Shown piece after piece: positions 36,063-46,123 of a stretch of 64,000 bases of DNA; within the stretch, counting starts at the first letter, position 1; every line of letters starts with the position of its first letter. Under the pieces are notes generated by a model. The model was not told the origin of the DNA. It saw only the letters and a list, made by a program, of their open reading frames with translations, and did no database searches. A program made the position numbers and the translations under genes. This DNA is from Desulfurella amilsii (GTDB taxonomy: Bacteria > Campylobacterota_A > Desulfurellia > Desulfurellales > Desulfurellaceae): the NCBI RefSeq assembly GCF_002119425.1, contig NZ_MDSU01000018.1:1-64000 (forward strand), in the 5' to 3' direction.

Positions 36063-37961
36063 TTAAAAAAATATGCTGTAGCTTATTTTAAACTTTGTTG
36101 TTGTAGGCTTTAGCGTATCATCAAACTCTTGAACGCTAAAAAATACGCGTGTTAAGTATTTATCGTGATCAGGGCTATTTTGAAGCAGCACTAACGGGCT
36201 TCCATAAGCCCTGTCGATAAACAGCTTAGCTATAGTTGATTTTCCAATACCAAAAGATAAATGGCCGTTTGTAACTCCAAGCCCGCCGTTTGAACTTTGA
36301 AGTATTGATATTGGCAGGTGGTGCAGGATGGATGTGTTTTTTCCAATAAAAAATTTTTCTTTATAGTAGCCCCCATTTTTGCAGGCATACCAAAATTTAC
36401 TGTTTTTATTCACAGGTAGTAATGTAAATGCACTCATTCTTATTGAAGCTTTTGTTGGCTTTGAAAGCTCTAAAGTATCATAAACCACTATCTTTTTTGA
36501 ATCAAAATCAACAACCCAAAGTTTTTCTTCAATTGTCCAATCAGACAGGTAGTTTGTACCTTTTATAAAAAATTTATTCTCACCTATCTTTTTAACTTCT
36601 ACGCTGCGCGCTTCGCTTAAGTTTGTAAGCCTGCCAAATTGACATGATTCTATTGTTGTTGTGCCTGTGTAGTAATCAGCACCGTGTGATATATAGTCTA
36701 GCTCGCCGTGATTAACGCTTCCAAATAAAAGCTTTTTTTTGTTTTTGTACACACTTTCAAGCGCAAGACCTTTTGTAATTAAAAATGTAGCACTGTACTG
36801 TTTGCTTTTAATTGTAATTTTTCCAACTTGCTTATCAAAATCAATTGGTTTAGCATCTAAAAAATCACCTATTTTGTATTCACAGTTATATTTTTTTAAA
36901 TAGCCTACAGCATCCTGCCACTTATTTAAAGTAGTATGTGTTCTGTAATCGCTTCCCCAAAATTTTAACAAATTTTTCCATAAATTATTATCCGCTTTAG
37001 CCTTTATATTTTCATAGCAATTGTGACTCAAGGTATTAATGTAATGCCCACCAAGACCTGCAACACTCCACCTGCTTAGCGAATATTTTGGTTGCTTTTT
37101 TACAATTATAGGTTGGCTTGGGTGAGTCAAATCAAGCACTACATTTTTATTTACAAATTGCAAGATTTCGCTAGGTAACAAAAACTCACCGTAGTTTTTT
37201 AGCGCCAATATAATTTTTTTAATATTTTCCCACTCATTTGAGACTATAGTGTTTTCTGTGTGAAAACGACCAGGCCTAAAGTTGAAAATCTCTACATCAG
37301 AGGAATATATGGGCAAATACTTATAACCTTTGTTTATAAAACGCTCAATCATAGATAAATAGTTTTCCAGCGTGTTTAGTGCGGTAGCTGTGCGCTGAAA
37401 TTGTTGAAAAAGAATCGAGCTAGTCCAGATAACTGGCATCTGCGACTTTACGCCTTTTGCAATAGCAGGTGCAAATCCAAACGATTCATCCCAAGATGAG
37501 GCATTAATAGAGTAGGGGTTATTCCACTCCATACATATACAATCGTAAAATTTCTTGTAAACATCAACCATTGATTTTGAAAAAACCTGTTCGTTTAAAA
37601 AAGCAACAGAAGGTTTTATGCCTAAAACGCGCTTATAAACTTTTAATCCTAATTGTTGATTCTTTACATTTACTAAATATGGCACAATGGGCCCTATAAT
37701 TTGCTGATAGCCACTGCCAATAAGTTCAACTAAACCGCTTTTTATTAAAACTTTAAGCTCATCTACAAACAAGGGTGAGTACTCAATGAGCTTTTCAAGC
37801 GTGTAGCCGCTAAGTTCAATTCCAGTTTTTGTATTTGTTGATTTTATTGTCTCAAGCAAAGGAAAGTAGCTTTTGTTTATCACCTGGGTTAGCTGCTCTT
37901 CTTCTATCGACGAAAACGCTAAATTGTAGTGAAAAATAAGGTAAAATTTAGCTTTTTTCAT
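36063..37961 (-). CDS. GH57-like glycoside hydrolase / glucanotransferase family protein
   Basis: A 632-residue protein with the family-57 layout: His11 in FHYNLAFSS (first motif), GSGYQQIIGP near residue 82, a nucleophile-like Glu124 in FLNEQVF, and a catalytic-Asp-like residue in SSDVEIFNFRPGRF (Asp222). The C-terminal half (about 370-630) is beta-rich, as in GH57 C-terminal domains. Typical members act on alpha-glucans, but motifs are divergent and no signal peptide is seen, so it would act in the cytoplasm. Last gene of the sugar operon; the start at 37961 overlaps the preceding gene by 14 bases. Confidence 0.7.
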   Translation of the reverse strand: MKKAKFYLIFHYNLAFSSIEEEQLTQVINKSYFPLLETIKSTNTKTGIELSGYTLEKLIEYSPLFVDELKVLIKSGLVELIGSGYQQIIGPIVPYLVNVKNQQLGLKVYKRVLGIKPSVAFLNEQVFSKSMVDVYKKFYDCICMEWNNPYSINASSWDESFGFAPAIAKGVKSQMPVIWTSSILFQQFQRTATALNTLENYLSMIERFINKGYKYLPIYSSDVEIFNFRPGRFHTENTIVSNEWENIKKIILALKNYGEFLLPSEILQFVNKNVVLDLTHPSQPIIVKKQPKYSLSRWSVAGLGGHYINTLSHNCYENIKAKADNNLWKNLLKFWGSDYRTHTTLNKWQDAVGYLKKYNCEYKIGDFLDAKPIDFDKQVGKITIKSKQYSATFLITKGLALESVYKNKKKLLFGSVNHGELDYISHGADYYTGTTTIESCQFGRLTNLSEARSVEVKKIGENKFFIKGTNYLSDWTIEEKLWVVDFDSKKIVVYDTLELSKPTKASIRMSAFTLLPVNKNSKFWYACKNGGYYKEKFFIGKNTSILHHLPISILQSSNGGLGVTNGHLSFGIGKSTIAKLFIDRAYGSPLVLLQNSPDHDKYLTRVFFSVQEFDDTLKPTTTKFKISYSIFF

Positions 37962-39063
37962 CGGCAAAACTCTCAATGTACCTCTCAAAACTGTTCAAAT
38001 TATCATTATTTGGGTACATTTTTTTAAGGTTATAAAATGCTCTCATAAGTATCTGTGGTTTTTTGTTGTATAGTCTTTCGTAGTCTATAATAGTTTTTGC
38101 AATGCGCTCATAAAATTTTTCATAAGTATTTACAGCAATATCTTTTAAATAATGCTCAATGTGGTGATTTTTAAACCTATTAAGCGTTTTAATGTAAAAA
38201 TCTTCTACAAAACATTTGTCATAATCTATGGTGGGCAATATTTCGCTGTAGAACATCTCATCAATTAAACTAGCATAGTTTTTATCCATAAAACATTCAT
38301 AAACAGTGCTTTTGCTTTCTAAAAAGGTTGTTACAGCTAAAAAAGTATGAATGCCATTTAGCACTCTTATCTTTATTTGAGCTATTTTGTCGATGTCTTG
38401 CGTAAAATAAATATTTAAATTTTTCTTACTAAATAGATTTTCCAGCAAACTATTTTTGCTTGAGTAAAATGCGTAATATTTTTCCCTTTCAATATTTAAG
38501 TTGCTTTCTTTAATTACAATGCAATCAACTAAAGTATTTACAAACTCGCATGTTTTTAAAATCCAAGCTTTAAAGTTGTTATCAAAATACTCCTTTACTA
38601 GCTTTAAAACACTTTTCTTCAGAAAATCTCCATTATTTAAAACAAGCTCTAAAGGAATAATAACCGTAGTTTGGTTATTTTGTAGCTTGAACTTTTCAAA
38701 CAAAAACGATGTTAATATAAAAGGGTAGCTTTCGCCTTCATTGTCTTTTGATAGTATGCCTTTTTCTGTTGTATTTGAAACAATAAAGTTTGCATTGTGA
38801 GCTAATTTAAGCACAGTTTTTGTATCTTTTACAAAAAAAATATCTTTTATTACCTCTATTGTATCGGTTTGTGTGGAGTCTATATCTTTTAAAATGACAT
38901 TATATTTGCAATTATTATTCTTTAAGTCAATATATTGTTGCTTTGGCGTAAAATAAGCTGCAAAAACCTCCACTTCTGCATCAACTTTTGAGAGTATCCA
39001 ATCAAAATAGCCCTTTATAAACTTGCCAGTACCAAATTGCAAAAAAGTTACTTTATTAGCCAT
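37948..39063 (-). CDS. Tagaturonate reductase / mannitol dehydrogenase family oxidoreductase
   Basis: NAD-dependent polyol/uronate dehydrogenase family (UxaB-like), 371 residues. Seen: N-terminal VTFLQFGTGKFIKGYFDWIL, ISNTTEKG-like VSNTTEKGI, the active-site-region KIRVLNGIHTFLAV and EILPTIDYD. UxaB interconverts tagaturonate and altronate. The ATG at 39063 overlaps the IolB-like gene by 16 bases, implying coupled translation and a shared pathway. No other hexuronate-catabolism genes are present, so the substrate is likely an operon-specific sugar acid. Confidence 0.78.
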   Translation of the reverse strand: MANKVTFLQFGTGKFIKGYFDWILSKVDAEVEVFAAYFTPKQQYIDLKNNNCKYNVILKDIDSTQTDTIEVIKDIFFVKDTKTVLKLAHNANFIVSNTTEKGILSKDNEGESYPFILTSFLFEKFKLQNNQTTVIIPLELVLNNGDFLKKSVLKLVKEYFDNNFKAWILKTCEFVNTLVDCIVIKESNLNIEREKYYAFYSSKNSLLENLFSKKNLNIYFTQDIDKIAQIKIRVLNGIHTFLAVTTFLESKSTVYECFMDKNYASLIDEMFYSEILPTIDYDKCFVEDFYIKTLNRFKNHHIEHYLKDIAVNTYEKFYERIAKTIIDYERLYNKKPQILMRAFYNLKKMYPNNDNLNSFERYIESFADEKS

Positions 39064-39791
39064 TTGTATTTTTCTTGTGTATTGGGCATCAACTTTTTTG
39101 AATCGCCAACTAAAACCCATAAATAATAAAGCTCATACCCAGGTATGACGCACACTGGGTGATAACCTTTTGGTATAAGTACGATATCATTTGACTCAAC
39201 AACAAGTGCTTCATCAAGTACTTTATCTTCCGTGTAAATTCTCTGCAAACCAAAACCATCGTCTGGGTTTAGCTTAAATAGGTATATTTCTTCCATTTTT
39301 ACTTCTTTAGCGGTATTTTCATCGTGCTTGTGCGGTGGAAAACTTGACCACTCACCCTTAAAATTTATAGTTTCACCGACAACAAGCTTTAAAGATGGGC
39401 TATTTTCATCCAAAATATCATAAACTTTTCTTTTAAAACCTTCGTTTCCTCTTAATTGCTCCTTGATATTAGAAGGTAAAATTATGGATAATTTTGAATC
39501 ATTAGAAACCATAGTTTTACATACAGCAATTTCGCTTTCTTTATTTGCAAATAGCGATATTTTGGTATTGCGCGGAACATAAATAGCACTCGCTTTTTCT
39601 TCAAATACATTTTTTCTTTGTAGTAAGTACTTTTCCCCCCAAAATACCTCTACTGCGCCAGATAGCAAAATTACAGCTGTTTCGCAGCGCTCATCAAAAA
39701 CCTCAAATTGGCCAGAAATCTTTAAATGCGATAAATAAATATTTTTAACAGCACCGCTTGCATCGTAAGAGTGCTTTATTTTAAGCTGCAT
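39048..39791 (-). CDS. IolB/KduI-type sugar isomerase
   Basis: Double-cupin isomerase family; IolB converts 5-deoxyglucuronate to 5-dehydro-2-deoxygluconate. The 247 residues contain the IolB-type metal site: WSSFPPHKHDE with two His, MEEIYLFKLNP, GFGLQRIYT and VLIPKGYHPV, PGYELYYLWV at the C terminus. No other inositol-catabolism gene (iolC, D, E or G) lies in the window, so it has probably been recruited to another keto-/uronic-sugar step. It sits between the ATP-grasp gene (9 bases) and the UxaB-like gene (overlap). Confidence 0.82.
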   Translation of the reverse strand: MQLKIKHSYDASGAVKNIYLSHLKISGQFEVFDERCETAVILLSGAVEVFWGEKYLLQRKNVFEEKASAIYVPRNTKISLFANKESEIAVCKTMVSNDSKLSIILPSNIKEQLRGNEGFKRKVYDILDENSPSLKLVVGETINFKGEWSSFPPHKHDENTAKEVKMEEIYLFKLNPDDGFGLQRIYTEDKVLDEALVVESNDIVLIPKGYHPVCVIPGYELYYLWVLVGDSKKLMPNTQEKYKWLIK

Positions 39792-39800
39792 TGCCCCTCC

Positions 39801-41003
39801 TTATTTTATTTTGAAGCTAATTTTATTTTTTGCTAATTTAAAAGCATTATCAGCTTCTTGATAGTTATCGAGGCTTGCTATCACATAGCACACCCTGTGA
39901 GCGCAGTGCCTATAATCATCTATTGTATCACCTTCTTTTATAGTTAAAAATATTTTATGGATACCTTTAATTTTTAGTGTTTCTTCTATGCCCTCAATTT
40001 TTTCTACATACCCAGGCTTTGGAAAAATTGCCCTACACAAAGCAACTTTGTTCATTTTAGCCGTGTATGTATCTAAAGATGGTTCATCGCTAATTGTTAA
40101 TTGCATAACAAACTTTATAGGGTTCATCCCACTTGATAGAGGCGTTGTGTATTGAGAGTGAAAGCCACCCGATAGCCTTGCAGCCATTTCCAAAATCATT
40201 ATTTTAGAATCGCTTTTTCTAATGATCATATCTGCCTTTGCGGGTGCATTATCAATTTTTAAGGCAACAGCAGCATTATATACAATCTTGTACATTTCTT
40301 CTTCTGTTTTACTGTCTAAAACAGCTGGATTTACGTGGCCCGTCTCAATTGGCAATGGCAACAAATCATACTCCCTTTTTGCTATGCCAAACCTGTACTG
40401 TCTGGAATTGAACATTACAGTTTCGACACTATACTCAAAACCTTCCACGTACTCTTCAATTAGAGCGCTTTGTGCAGATGAATATCTAAAAGCTTCTTCT
40501 AAAGCAAATTCTAAGTTTGAAATGCTTTCTAACTTTTGTGTACCTCTTGATGCTGAGCTATCAACAGCCTTTACCATGCAAGGAAGGCCAACCTTTTCAA
40601 TCGCTTTTTTTGCCTCTTTAAGCGTTCTTACCTCTAAAGCATGTGGTGTAGGAATATTGTTGCTTAACCAAAGCTGTTTGCTTAACCACTTATTGTTTGA
40701 CGATTTAGCAGAAAAACTGCTAACACCAATAAGCCCAAGCGCTTCATTAATAGCTGCTGCCGTTGTTGCATTGTCTGCTGCTGCAAATACGCCTTTTATA
40801 TTGTATTTATTTTTGTTATTAACTGCAAATTCAACGAGCGTCTTTTTATCCTTTGTGTCAATTGCTAATTTTAAATCAGCATACCTAAAGCCTACAGCTT
40901 CTTCATCTCTATCAACGACAATTACATAAAGACCCAAATCTTTGGCTGTAAGTATAGCCGGCACTTGCATAATACCAGCACCCAATATAATTATAGATCT
41001 CAT
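39801..41003 (-). CDS. ATP-grasp ligase
   Basis: A 400-residue ATP-grasp enzyme: Rossmann-like N-terminal domain (SIIILGAGIMQVPAI), ATP-grasp fold from about 110 with PCMVKAVDSSASRGT, LIEEYVEGFEYSVE and the metal-binding ILEMAARLSGG. Such enzymes join a carboxylate to an amine or thiol through an acyl-phosphate. In a sugar operon it may amidate a sugar acid or attach an amino acid. The start at 41003 is preceded by AGAGA, four bases after the FkbM gene; an upstream frame into that gene is rejected. Confidence 0.85.
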   Translation of the reverse strand: MRSIIILGAGIMQVPAILTAKDLGLYVIVVDRDEEAVGFRYADLKLAIDTKDKKTLVEFAVNNKNKYNIKGVFAAADNATTAAAINEALGLIGVSSFSAKSSNNKWLSKQLWLSNNIPTPHALEVRTLKEAKKAIEKVGLPCMVKAVDSSASRGTQKLESISNLEFALEEAFRYSSAQSALIEEYVEGFEYSVETVMFNSRQYRFGIAKREYDLLPLPIETGHVNPAVLDSKTEEEMYKIVYNAAVALKIDNAPAKADMIIRKSDSKIMILEMAARLSGGFHSQYTTPLSSGMNPIKFVMQLTISDEPSLDTYTAKMNKVALCRAIFPKPGYVEKIEGIEETLKIKGIHKIFLTIKEGDTIDDYRHCAHRVCYVIASLDNYQEADNAFKLAKNKISFKIK

Positions 41004-41007
41004 AAGA

Positions 41008-42135
41008 TTATCTCTTTGCATAAAGAACCGTGTCACCAAAACCATATGTATGATGTCCAATATATAGTTTATAATCCTTTACCCATTCTTTTAACAATAT
41101 GGGTATTTGGTACAAATGCTCTGGCTTGTGGTATATGCATATTTGCAGTTTTGGTTTGTAGTTACAAATAATTTCTTTTGCGCCAAGCAAAGCGTTTAAT
41201 TCAGCACCTTCTATATCCATTTTTATTAGTGTTGGCTTTTCTTTGTCTTTGAAAAATTCATCTAAGCTTATTGTGTCAATTGTCTGGTTAGCCTGTATAA
41301 TATTGCTTGCAATTGAACTTCCCATATTAGCTTCTGCATTAAAATACAATTTATCGGCTTTGTCCCAAAGGCCATACTTGTAGGCCTCTATATTCTGGTA
41401 TATTTTTGTATTTTCTATAAGTTTAGCATAATTTTGATCATCTGGCTCAAATGCGTAAATTTTTTTGTAAGTAATATTTTCTTTGATAATTTCTTCTATG
41501 GTATCGCCAGTATATGCCCCTGCATCTACAATACAATCGCCATTTTCTGGCTTTACTTGACTATGAGAGTATTGCTGATAAGAAACCATTGGCATTGGCG
41601 GGAAAAGTGGGTTTAACCCACCATAAAATACTCTACCTTTTAAAATTCTATAGTATATAGCTTTTGAAACTTCATCATCTAATAAATCAAATACTTTTAA
41701 ATAATTATCAAAGTCATTTTTTAATTTTAATAAAAAGTTGCTTTGCGTATTTTCTAATTCCATTTTACTTTCTAATGAAACTATAAAAGAATCAATCGCC
41801 CCTATTAGACCAAAATCTACTTCTAGTTGTTGTTTAATTTCTCTCCACCATACAGAAGCTATTAAAACCTTATTCTCAAACATTAAAATCTCGCTTGGAT
41901 GTTTTACAGTTTTGCCCAAAAACTTTGTACCCTTTTTATTTATATCATTATCTACAAAATACATTACATTTTTACCCAATTTATCTAAATACTCTTTTGT
42001 TTTAGCCCCACTACCGCCTGCGCCAAATATCACAAAATTGTCATATTTATCTATAAAGTCAGTAGGTGAGTCTAGCAGGTCAAAATACTCATTACTACCT
42101 ACATCAATAATTTCTTTTAGCCTTTGCTTCCACAT
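41008..42135 (-). CDS. FkbM-family methyltransferase with N-terminal Rossmann domain
   Basis: A 375-residue protein. The N-terminal part (about 33-115) has a nucleotide-binding pattern (FVIFGAGGSGAKT, then YFVDNDINKKG) seen in sugar-locus proteins. The C-terminal FkbM methyltransferase has the SAM motif IVDAGAYTGDT (202-212), AFEPD and IKMDIEGAELNAL. FkbM proteins O-methylate sugars or other hydroxyls. It precedes the ATP-grasp gene by four bases and follows the glycosyltransferase by 11. Confidence 0.85.
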   Translation of the reverse strand: MWKQRLKEIIDVGSNEYFDLLDSPTDFIDKYDNFVIFGAGGSGAKTKEYLDKLGKNVMYFVDNDINKKGTKFLGKTVKHPSEILMFENKVLIASVWWREIKQQLEVDFGLIGAIDSFIVSLESKMELENTQSNFLLKLKNDFDNYLKVFDLLDDEVSKAIYYRILKGRVFYGGLNPLFPPMPMVSYQQYSHSQVKPENGDCIVDAGAYTGDTIEEIIKENITYKKIYAFEPDDQNYAKLIENTKIYQNIEAYKYGLWDKADKLYFNAEANMGSSIASNIIQANQTIDTISLDEFFKDKEKPTLIKMDIEGAELNALLGAKEIICNYKPKLQICIYHKPEHLYQIPILLKEWVKDYKLYIGHHTYGFGDTVLYAKR

Positions 42136-42146
42136 ATTATCCTCTC

Positions 42147-44195
42147 CTATACAATTAACTTCATTGTTATTTTAAAATTATCTTGATTGTGATTAATTTT
42201 TTCCAAATTTTCCGTAGCATCTCTATAGTAATTGTTTAAATTATAAGCCTTTTTAATTAGCTCTACACCGTCTTCTTTTCTACCTGTTTTAATAAACGCT
42301 GTGCCTAAATTGTTGTACACACATGCAAGGTTTACATCGTGTTTAATTAAGTTGTTTTTTATTAAAAAGTTAAATTTCTCTATCGCTCCAGCGTAGTTTT
42401 TTTCTTCTAAAGCAAAAGCGCCAAGGCAGAATACCGCATCCACATTAAATAAATTTTTTTCTAAGGCAAGTTGAAACAACCCTTTTGCTTTATCGATAAG
42501 ACCATTGCGGAGGTAAAAAATACCATCGATAGAATATTTTTCAACTTCTTTAATATCTTCACTATTTGCAATAGAAAAATCTGTTTTTCTAAGTGTTAAG
42601 TTTGGATTATAGTAAGGATCGCCTTCTGCTAGCATACTGTGCCATTTGCTTTTGAATTTTTCAGCTTCTATATTAAACCTAACAAATCTTTCTGGTATAT
42701 TTTTATATCCTAAAGACTTTGATTCAAAGTGATACGCTTTAGCATGCGGCGTAAAAACCACCAAATACTTTTTCTGTCTAACCTTCAAGCAGTAATCTAT
42801 ATCATTAAAAGCTACTGTGTATCCTTCATCAAAACCACCAACTTCATTAAAAATAGTTTTTTTTGTCATAAGGAGAGCACCAGTAACAGCAGACAAATTA
42901 TGCACAATTTTCAGTCTCATAAAATATCCATTTGCATTATATGGAAAATACCTAAAAGCATGTTCTGCAATTTTATTTATACCAATAATAACACCTGCGT
43001 GCTGTATAGTGTTATCTGGATAATACAGCTTTGCGCCTACAATACCTACATCGTCTCTTTGTATAAACATAAGCATTTCTTCAAGCCAATCTTTATTTAT
43101 AATCTCAATATCATTATTTAAAAAAAGTAGCACATCTCCTTTTGCAAACTTTGCAGCAAAATTATTTATACCTGCATAATTAAATGGTTTTTCCCACTCT
43201 AAAATATTGATAAAGCTGTATGTAGCCTTCAAATAATCATAGTAATTAAATATAGACTTTTCTGTACTGTTATTCTCCACAATAATAATTTCGTAATTTT
43301 TATATGTAGATTTGAGTATAGAATTTATGCATTTTTCTAAATCATTTTTATGGTCTTTATTTGGTATAATAATAGATACCTTTGGTAAACTAGAAATTTC
43401 GTAGTAAATTCTATAAAAACCAAGCACATCTGTGTCAACTATCTCTCCTTTTAAACCTATTCTTTCTAAATGCTCCCTTAGAGCTTTTTTGGCTGATTCA
43501 AATGCATAGGGTTTAGCATTAGAATTTCTAGATGTTGATTCTTGAGTTGAGCGCCAATGATATAGAATTTTTGGTATGTGGACAATTCTTTTGGCTTGTT
43601 CTGTGCATCGCAAAATTAGATCATAATCTTGAGAGCCTTCAAAGCCTTCTCTAAAATAACCTACTTTATCTAAAAGATCTTTTTTAATAACACATAAATG
43701 GGAAATATAATTATAACTTCTTAACATATCTGGGCTAAAATCAGGTTTAAAATGTTGGTCATATAGTTTTTTTCCATCTTCTGAAATTTTATCTTCGTCT
43801 GAATATAAAAAATCTGCATCAGAAAATTGATTTATGATTCTAACTACTTCATACAAAGCATCACAAGACAATACATCATCATGATCTAATAGAACAATAT
43901 AGTCTCCTGTAGACATTATTATAGCTTCATTTGAATTTCCAGCTATACCTTTGTTCTCACTTAAAAACTTTACTTTTATCCTATTATCCGATTGTGCATA
44001 TTTTTTCAATACCTCTTTTGTGTTATTATTGCTTGCACCATCTGCTATGCAAAGCTCCCAATTAGCATATGTTTGGTTCAAAACAGATTGTGTCATTTCT
44101 GTTAAAAAATTTTCTAGTGTATTCCATGTAGGAACCAGTATTGAAACTTTTGGTTTAATTTTAAATTGATTACCTACCGCTTTATTTTCTTGCAT
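42147..44195 (-). CDS. Tandem family-2 glycosyltransferase with TPR tail
   Basis: A 682-residue protein with two GT2 domains: the first from about residue 14 (SILVPTWNTLENF, LLDHDDVLS as the DxD region), the second from about 276 (VSIIIPNKDHKNDLEKC, LFLNNDIEI as DxD), plus GGFDEGYTVAFNDIDYCLK in the acceptor region. Residues from about 560 form TPR-like repeats. Two-domain GT2 proteins with TPR occur in flagellin-glycosylation and O-antigen loci. It overlaps the upstream methyltransferase by 14 bases. Confidence 0.9.
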   Translation of the reverse strand: MQENKAVGNQFKIKPKVSILVPTWNTLENFLTEMTQSVLNQTYANWELCIADGASNNNTKEVLKKYAQSDNRIKVKFLSENKGIAGNSNEAIIMSTGDYIVLLDHDDVLSCDALYEVVRIINQFSDADFLYSDEDKISEDGKKLYDQHFKPDFSPDMLRSYNYISHLCVIKKDLLDKVGYFREGFEGSQDYDLILRCTEQAKRIVHIPKILYHWRSTQESTSRNSNAKPYAFESAKKALREHLERIGLKGEIVDTDVLGFYRIYYEISSLPKVSIIIPNKDHKNDLEKCINSILKSTYKNYEIIIVENNSTEKSIFNYYDYLKATYSFINILEWEKPFNYAGINNFAAKFAKGDVLLFLNNDIEIINKDWLEEMLMFIQRDDVGIVGAKLYYPDNTIQHAGVIIGINKIAEHAFRYFPYNANGYFMRLKIVHNLSAVTGALLMTKKTIFNEVGGFDEGYTVAFNDIDYCLKVRQKKYLVVFTPHAKAYHFESKSLGYKNIPERFVRFNIEAEKFKSKWHSMLAEGDPYYNPNLTLRKTDFSIANSEDIKEVEKYSIDGIFYLRNGLIDKAKGLFQLALEKNLFNVDAVFCLGAFALEEKNYAGAIEKFNFLIKNNLIKHDVNLACVYNNLGTAFIKTGRKEDGVELIKKAYNLNNYYRDATENLEKINHNQDNFKITMKLIV

Positions 44196-45090
44196 AAATT
44201 ACTATCTCTCTGCCCAGATTCAAATTAGCCAATGATTTATAGATATTTCTTTTTAGGTCATTTAAGCCCGCAAGCGCTAAATTTTTTTCAAAAGTTTTTC
44301 TTTTTGTGTGGCAAATACGGCCTAAATTATCATTACCCACATAATTATCGCCCATAAGTAAAAATATATCAATAGGAAAGGATGCTTCTTTTAATATAAT
44401 TGTAAAACCAACTTTTTGGAGTAAGTTTTCTAAAGACGAAAAATCAAAATAATTAATGTGGTGAGGGGGTGCTACCCACCACGGTTTAAAATTACATGCC
44501 TTTGTCAAACTTATTTGAAATGGGTTATAATCATTTGGCACTACAATACAAATTACGCCACCTGGCTTTAGTGTTTTTTTTATAGAAAAAATAGTATTTT
44601 CAGGGTCTGATACATGTTCCAACACTTCGCTTAAATGCACTACGTCAAACTCATTAGCTAACTTTTTAGATAAATTCTCATCAAAGAAGCCTTCTATTAC
44701 ATCTAAGCCTATTGATTTACAATGGTTTATGGACTGAATAGAGGGATCTATGCCTAAAGTTGTCCATCCTCGATTTTTACCATAAAGCAAAAAATATCCT
44801 CCACCACAGCCAATATCTAAAATATTACCCCTAAAGCCTGATATTTCTTCAAAGCTATCATATCTGTCTTTAAATACTAAATCGTACCAATCTTTATCTT
44901 CTAAAAATCTTTCATTAAAAAAATTGTCTACTTTTTGATAATATTTGCTTTTATACATCTCATTTAATTCTTCAAAGCTTGGAATAGGTATAATATGCTT
45001 GAAACCGCAAGCTTTGCAATCAATTACATCAAACTCGCCTATACTATCTAATACTTCCCCGTAACATTTTTGCCATTGTTTAACACTCAC
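44182..45090 (-). CDS. Class I SAM-dependent methyltransferase
   Basis: A 302-residue methyltransferase with SAM motif I GNILDIGCGGGYFL, an acidic residue in GIDPS, and the post-motif FDVVHLSEVLEHVSDP. It opens with a single CKACGF zinc-knuckle-like element near residue 22. This type often modifies sugars in capsule or O-antigen loci. Overlaps the pseG-like gene by 11 bases and the GT2 gene by 14. Confidence 0.87.
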   Translation of the reverse strand: MSVKQWQKCYGEVLDSIGEFDVIDCKACGFKHIIPIPSFEELNEMYKSKYYQKVDNFFNERFLEDKDWYDLVFKDRYDSFEEISGFRGNILDIGCGGGYFLLYGKNRGWTTLGIDPSIQSINHCKSIGLDVIEGFFDENLSKKLANEFDVVHLSEVLEHVSDPENTIFSIKKTLKPGGVICIVVPNDYNPFQISLTKACNFKPWWVAPPHHINYFDFSSLENLLQKVGFTIILKEASFPIDIFLLMGDNYVGNDNLGRICHTKRKTFEKNLALAGLNDLKRNIYKSLANLNLGREIVIYARK

Positions 45091-46096
45091 CTAAAACCTC
45101 TTGTGCAATGCGCAAAGCACCAAAGCCATCAACAGAGGATTTAGCGCTTTGCGCCATTCTATATCTTAAATCGGCATTTTCTGCCAATTTTAAAGCCGCT
45201 TTTGTGATAACTTTTTGACTAAGATTATCGTATTCGCCTAAATTAATTGCAAAACCTTTTTCTTCTAAGCTAGAAGCCGATAGGCTGTGATCTTTGCTTA
45301 TGCACACATAAACTGCAGGCACACCCAACACAGCTAACTCGTAAGCGCTTGTGCCAAAAGAACAAACTGCAAAATCGCAAGAGTGCATAATTTCAGCCAT
45401 ATTATCAACATTTTCAAATATCTTGTATTCATAGTTTGCCTGTTTTAAAACTGCTTCGAGCTTTCTTTTGCAAGAAAATAGTGCGCCAATTACAATTACA
45501 GCTTCAAATCCAACCTTTAAATCACCTAGAGCCTTTGCAATTATAGGTGTTATGCATTTTGGGTCGCTTCCACCAGCGTTTACAAATACTTTTAGTTTTT
45601 TGTTTGGCTTTTTTGGTTTGTTTTTATACTCTAAAAACTGCTTTCGCAAAATTACCCACTCAAAGCCAGAGTAAAGCTTTCCCCTAAAGCCTTCCCAATT
45701 TAGCTGCTTGACCTGAAAAATAGGCGGGTAAAAGGCAAAATCACACGCAAGCCTCTTATTTGTTGGATCATCTATAGTAACAATTTTGACATTAAACTTT
45801 TGCTTTATCTGGCCAAGCGTAAATTCATCTAAATCATCCCTTACATCTAAAATCAATATATCTGCCTTGAATTTTTCTATTATACCACTAAGCCATTGTT
45901 TGTAGTTTTTGGTGTATTTTTTATAAATAGCGTATTTTTCTTTTTGAATGAGGTTTATTGCAAAAGCGTTTTTGTTTACAGCAAAAGCAATTTGGCAGCC
46001 TTGTTTTTGAAACTCACAGGCAAGCGCTAAGCACCTAACCAAATGACCAAAACCAATAGACCATGACGCATCGCATCTAAACAACACATTTTTCAT
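45080..46096 (-). CDS. pseG: PseG-like nucleotide-sugar hydrolase of the nonulosonic-acid pathway
   Basis: GT-B-fold hydrolase; PseG removes UDP from UDP-2,4-diacetamido-2,4,6-trideoxyaltrose, the step before condensation to pseudaminic acid. 338 residues with the hallmark N-terminal RCDASWSIGFGHLVRCLAL (catalytic His18), NAGGSDPKC mid-protein and CSFGTSAYELAVLGVP in the UDP site. The neighbouring NeuB/PseI and cytidylyltransferase genes support the role; the LegG/PseG distinction cannot be made by eye. Confidence 0.85.
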   Translation of the reverse strand: MKNVLFRCDASWSIGFGHLVRCLALACEFQKQGCQIAFAVNKNAFAINLIQKEKYAIYKKYTKNYKQWLSGIIEKFKADILILDVRDDLDEFTLGQIKQKFNVKIVTIDDPTNKRLACDFAFYPPIFQVKQLNWEGFRGKLYSGFEWVILRKQFLEYKNKPKKPNKKLKVFVNAGGSDPKCITPIIAKALGDLKVGFEAVIVIGALFSCKRKLEAVLKQANYEYKIFENVDNMAEIMHSCDFAVCSFGTSAYELAVLGVPAVYVCISKDHSLSASSLEEKGFAINLGEYDNLSQKVITKAALKLAENADLRYRMAQSAKSSVDGFGALRIAQEVLGEC

Positions 46097-46123
46097 GCAA
46101 TAATTTATAGCAAAAAGTATTCT

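Noticed and set aside
40222-40929. 235-codon plus-strand frame
   Set aside because: Lies wholly antisense to the ATP-grasp gene, whose family motifs are unmistakable; a mirror frame caused by codon bias.
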